DNA of 8,816 nucleotides from Niveispirillum sp. (lineage in GTDB: Bacteria; Pseudomonadota; Alphaproteobacteria; Azospirillales; Azospirillaceae): assembly GCA_016463045.1 (NCBI GenBank), contig JAEMSB010000159.1, positions 1 to 8,816 on the forward strand. The letters run 5' to 3'. Within the stretch, counting starts at the first letter, position 1; each line of letters opens with the position of its first letter. The position numbers and the translations under genes were made by a program. Below, piece by piece: positions 7,133-8,816 of the stretch. The notes beneath the pieces were generated by a model. That model worked only from the letters and a program-made list of their open reading frames with translations, made no database searches and had not been told where the DNA came from.

Positions 7133-7306
7133 TCAAGCCGTGGTGTCGGGCATCTGTCCTTCGGCTGGGTCGGGGCCAAGGGCGCGTTCCATGGTCTCCT
7201 GCGCCTCACGCGCCCGGTCCTGATCCTTGCGGCGACGCAGATTATCGCGCAACGCCTGGGCCAGACGGTCCTTGCGCTCATCCTTCTTGGGCGGTGTGCT
7301 GGTCAT
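7133..7306 (-). CDS. Small highly charged protein, 57 residues
   Basis: This is a short frame starting with ATG at 7306 and ending with TGA at 7135-7133. The product begins MTSTPPKKDERKDR and is dominated by lysine, arginine, aspartate and glutamate (LRRRKDQDRAREAQETMER around 23-41), with an acidic, proline-containing tail (GPDPAEGQMPDTTA). The middle would form an amphipathic or solvent-exposed single helix. AGGA and AGGG lie just upstream of the ATG. It is not a domain I can name. The third-position G/C bias and the position immediately upstream of dcd on the same strand support a real gene. Short arginine-rich helical proteins of this kind are common in Rhodospirillales next to housekeeping genes, but the role is unknown. 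Confidence 0.6.
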   Translation of the reverse strand: MTSTPPKKDERKDRLAQALRDNLRRRKDQDRAREAQETMERALGPDPAEGQMPDTTA

Positions 7307-7481
7307 GGTCCTGTATCCCTGGGGCGGAAATGGCTGGATTGCTGGCCTTTTCGCACTTGCACGTCAAGTATGCGGAAAAAATCGACAGGTCCGGGATTTT
7401 TTTGCTTGCGGTCCGGGGGTTGGAGTGGCACATAGCCGCCCACCGCAGCGGCGACGACGCAGCGGTGATGCGGATGAAGGC

Positions 7482-7557
<76 letters not shown>

Positions 7558-7567
7558 TCCCCCGCTC

Positions 7568-7616
7568 AAAACAAAAACCCGCCCGCCCTAACTGGCGCGG
7601 CGGGTTTTGTTTTTTT
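7568..7616. terminator. Bidirectional intrinsic terminator after tRNA-Thr
   Basis: An A-rich tract and CCCGCC pair with GGCGGG followed by TTTTGTTTTTTT. A second inner stem (CGCC/GGCG) closes around CTAACT. On the plus strand this is a strong rho-independent terminator for tRNA-Thr. Because the left flank is AAAACAAAAA, the minus-strand transcript also ends in a U-tract, so it can stop readthrough from the converging gene at 7731-8075. Confidence 0.88.
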
Positions 7617-7686
7617 GCTTTCGTTTATTCCCTCAGCCGCCGGGCGGGCGCACCCGCGCCCTTGGCTTGACAGCGCACGTGCCGCG

Positions 7687-7704
7687 CGGCGGCGGTCGCC
7701 GCCG
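7687..7704. repeat. GC hairpin downstream of the unknown 114-residue gene
   Basis: CGGCGGC (7687-7693) and GCCGCCG (7698-7704) form a perfect 7-base stem with the tetraloop GGTC. It lies about 27 bases past the stop of the minus-strand gene at 7731. There is no U-tract, so it is at most an auxiliary 3' structure ahead of the terminator at 7568-7616. Confidence 0.4.
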
Positions 7705-7730
7705 TTACAGCCACCCGACCAACGATAGCC

Positions 7731-8075
7731 TCAGTGATCCGACCCCTGCAGGATCTGGCGCCGCATGCCCGTCTCATATTCCAGGCCTTCGCGCGTCAGG
7801 GTCACCGACATCGGAAAATTGCCGATGATCAGGCCCTTGCGTTCCAGCACCGTCCAGGGCGCGATGTTGCGCAGGCCGGTGGCGTCCTGGGCATAAACCA
7901 GCCAGGGTCCCAGATGGAAATGGTTGCCATGGCTGGTGAAGGGCAGTTCCATAACCTCTACGGCCCCATCACCGACGGGACGGGTAATGTCCTCAAACTC
8001 CGCCAGGGCCTGGAACAGGGTCAGGGTCTTCAACTGCAACGGGTTCAGGTTCAACGGGTTCTTCTTGGCGGCCAT
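7731..8075 (-). CDS. Conserved-looking hypothetical protein, 114 residues
   Basis: The function is not known to me. The product opens MAAKKNPLNLNPLQLKTLTLFQALAE, then has a central segment with SHGNHFHLGPW (about residues 48-58), then ATGLRN and WTVLERKGLI, and ends in RRQILQGSDH. I recall similar alphaproteobacterial proteins of this size with the same opening, the histidine-rich HGxHFH block and the GSDH end, all annotated only as hypothetical. The ATGLRN-W-LERKGL part looks like a small winged-helix-like or dimerisation unit, but this is only an impression. The clustered histidines could bind a metal. The ATG at 8075 has GGAG 9 bases upstream; a TTG at 8084 is the only in-frame alternative. 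It is monocistronic, convergent with tRNA-Thr and divergent from the Sel1-repeat gene. There is no signal peptide or membrane segment. Confidence 0.8.
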   Translation of the reverse strand: MAAKKNPLNLNPLQLKTLTLFQALAEFEDITRPVGDGAVEVMELPFTSHGNHFHLGPWLVYAQDATGLRNIAPWTVLERKGLIIGNFPMSVTLTREGLEYETGMRRQILQGSDH

Positions 8076-8110
8076 CAGGCGCAACTCCGGTCTAAGATCT
8101 GTTGGCGCAG

Positions 8111-8139
8111 GTTGAAGCCCGTTTGTGAGGCATCGTCAA
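8111..8139 (-). promoter_or_regulatory. Candidate promoter for the 114-residue protein gene
   Basis: On the minus strand TTGACG (8139-8134) matches five of six -35 bases. It is followed after 17 bases by TTCAAC (8116-8111), a weak -10. Transcription would start near 8104, about 30 bases before the ATG at 8075. The 119-base gap must also hold the plus-strand promoter of the Sel1-repeat gene, for which I see no clear hexamers. Confidence 0.35.
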
Positions 8140-8194
8140 GCGCGCCCGTGTCGGCTATGAAGAAGTGGCACCCCTTTCGACGGATGTCGCCTGT

Positions 8195-8816
8195 ATGCCG
8201 CACCTTTCCCGCCGCACCACGCCCGCTGCCCTGGCCCTGTCGCTGACCCTGTTCACCGCGCTGCCGGCCCTGGGTGATCTTCAGGCGGGACGCATCGCCT
8301 TTTCCGCCGGCGACTTCGCCACGGCCTTCAAGGAATTCAACGCCGTCGCTGAAACCGGCGACAGTTCGGGCCAGTATCTGGCGGGCGAGATGCTGATCCA
8401 GGGGCGCGGGGTGGCAAAGGATGTGCGGCGCGGCGTGACCTTGCTGGAGGCATCGGCCCGCAACGGCCATGTCGGGGCACAGAGCATGGTGGGCGCACTC
8501 TATGCCTTCGGGCAGGACATGCCCGCCGATTACGCCAAGGCGCTGAGCTTTCTACGGCCCGCCGCACAGGCTGGCGATGTGCATGCCCAGAATAATCTGG
8601 CCGCCCTGACCTATTTCGGGCTGGGAACACCGCGCGACATCGTCGACGCCCTGCATTGGGCCAAGCGCGCCTCGTCCAAGCGGCTGGTCGCGGCCATCAA
8701 GCTGGAGCAGGAGATCGAATCGCAGGCGACGCCGGAGCAGATCAAGGCCGCGGTGGCGCGGATGACGCAGCCCCTGTCGCCACCGGCACCCGTGCCCGGC
8801 CCCGCGCCAACGGCAC
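8195..8816 (+). CDS. Secreted Sel1-repeat (TPR-like) protein, partial (C-terminus cut off)
   Basis: This is an exported protein built of Sel1-like repeats, helical pairs that usually act as protein-binding scaffolds. The frame is open from the ATG at 8195 to the window edge (207 complete codons). Residues 1-27 form a signal peptide: RR after the start, a hydrophobic core ALALSLTLFTALPAL, then cleavage likely near residue 27. Three to four repeats follow between about 38 and 160, with the family pattern A-x-x-G-x-x-x-A-Q and Y-x-x-G-x-G (GQYLAGEMLIQGRGVAKD, AQSMVGALYAFGQ, AQNNLAALTYFGLGTPRD). A proline/alanine-rich stretch (PLSPPAPVPGPAP, 193-205) begins at the cut and suggests a linker to a further part. 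A GTG at 8165 is in frame, but it would put ten residues before the signal peptide. The Shine-Dalgarno is weak. The partner is unknown. Confidence 0.85.
   Translation, partial: MPHLSRRTTPAALALSLTLFTALPALGDLQAGRIAFSAGDFATAFKEFNAVAETGDSSGQYLAGEMLIQGRGVAKDVRRGVTLLEASARNGHVGAQSMVGALYAFGQDMPADYAKALSFLRPAAQAGDVHAQNNLAALTYFGLGTPRDIVDALHWAKRASSKRLVAAIKLEQEIESQATPEQIKAAVARMTQPLSPPAPVPGPAPTA

Noticed and set aside
7376..7402. A hairpin AAAAAATC/GATTTTTT upstream of tRNA-Thr as a terminator
   Set aside because: The stem is nearly all A-T with an 11-base loop, so it would be unstable. It lies upstream of both flanking genes, where a terminator has no obvious purpose.

Overview
The window is GC-rich chromosomal DNA with dense, ordinary housekeeping genes. 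The gene content fits an alphaproteobacterium, most likely Rhodospirillales (Azospirillum/Niveispirillum-like): a five-gene-type atp operon starting with atpH-atpA, an alphaproteobacterial-style dCTP deaminase, a MurA with the extended N-terminal half, and a metallophosphoesterase/glycosyltransferase pair typical of this class. The taxonomic placement is an inference from protein style, not from a search.

Layout. Positions 1-1366 (minus) hold the start of the F1 ATP synthase operon: atpH, then atpA, which runs off the left edge. A noncoding leader (about 1367-1752) separates it from a small unknown plus-strand gene (1753-2082). That gene converges on a YegS/DagK-type lipid kinase (2996-2079, minus); the two stop codons overlap inside one palindrome. 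A 209-base divergent region (2997-3205) carries a plausible plus-strand promoter and four tandem heptamers at an exact 11-base period that resemble a PhoB box. It leads into a translationally coupled pair on the plus strand: an LpxH/PlcP-type metallophosphoesterase (3206-3991) and a GT4 glycosyltransferase (3988-5016).

A very long perfect hairpin (5045-5098) sits between the glycosyltransferase and the converging murA (6409-5120, minus). Upstream of murA on the same strand are dcd (7047-6493) and a 57-residue charged small protein (7306-7133), probably forming one transcription unit. A plus-strand tRNA-Thr(GGU) at 7482-7557 ends in a clear bidirectional intrinsic terminator. It converges on a conserved-looking unknown protein (8075-7731, minus). 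A secreted Sel1-repeat protein begins at 8195 and runs off the right edge.

How the genes fit together. Most are independent core functions: ATP synthesis, dUTP supply for dTTP, peptidoglycan precursor synthesis and a tRNA. The part worth a second look is 2079-5016. A lipid kinase, a phosphoesterase of the family that includes the phosphate-starvation phospholipase C PlcP, and a glycosyltransferase surround a Pho-box-like repeat. This suggests membrane lipid remodelling: phospholipid to diacylglycerol to glycolipid, with a kinase that can return diacylglycerol to phosphatidate. That reading is a hypothesis; the alternative is a lipid A-type (LpxH-like) role for the phosphoesterase.
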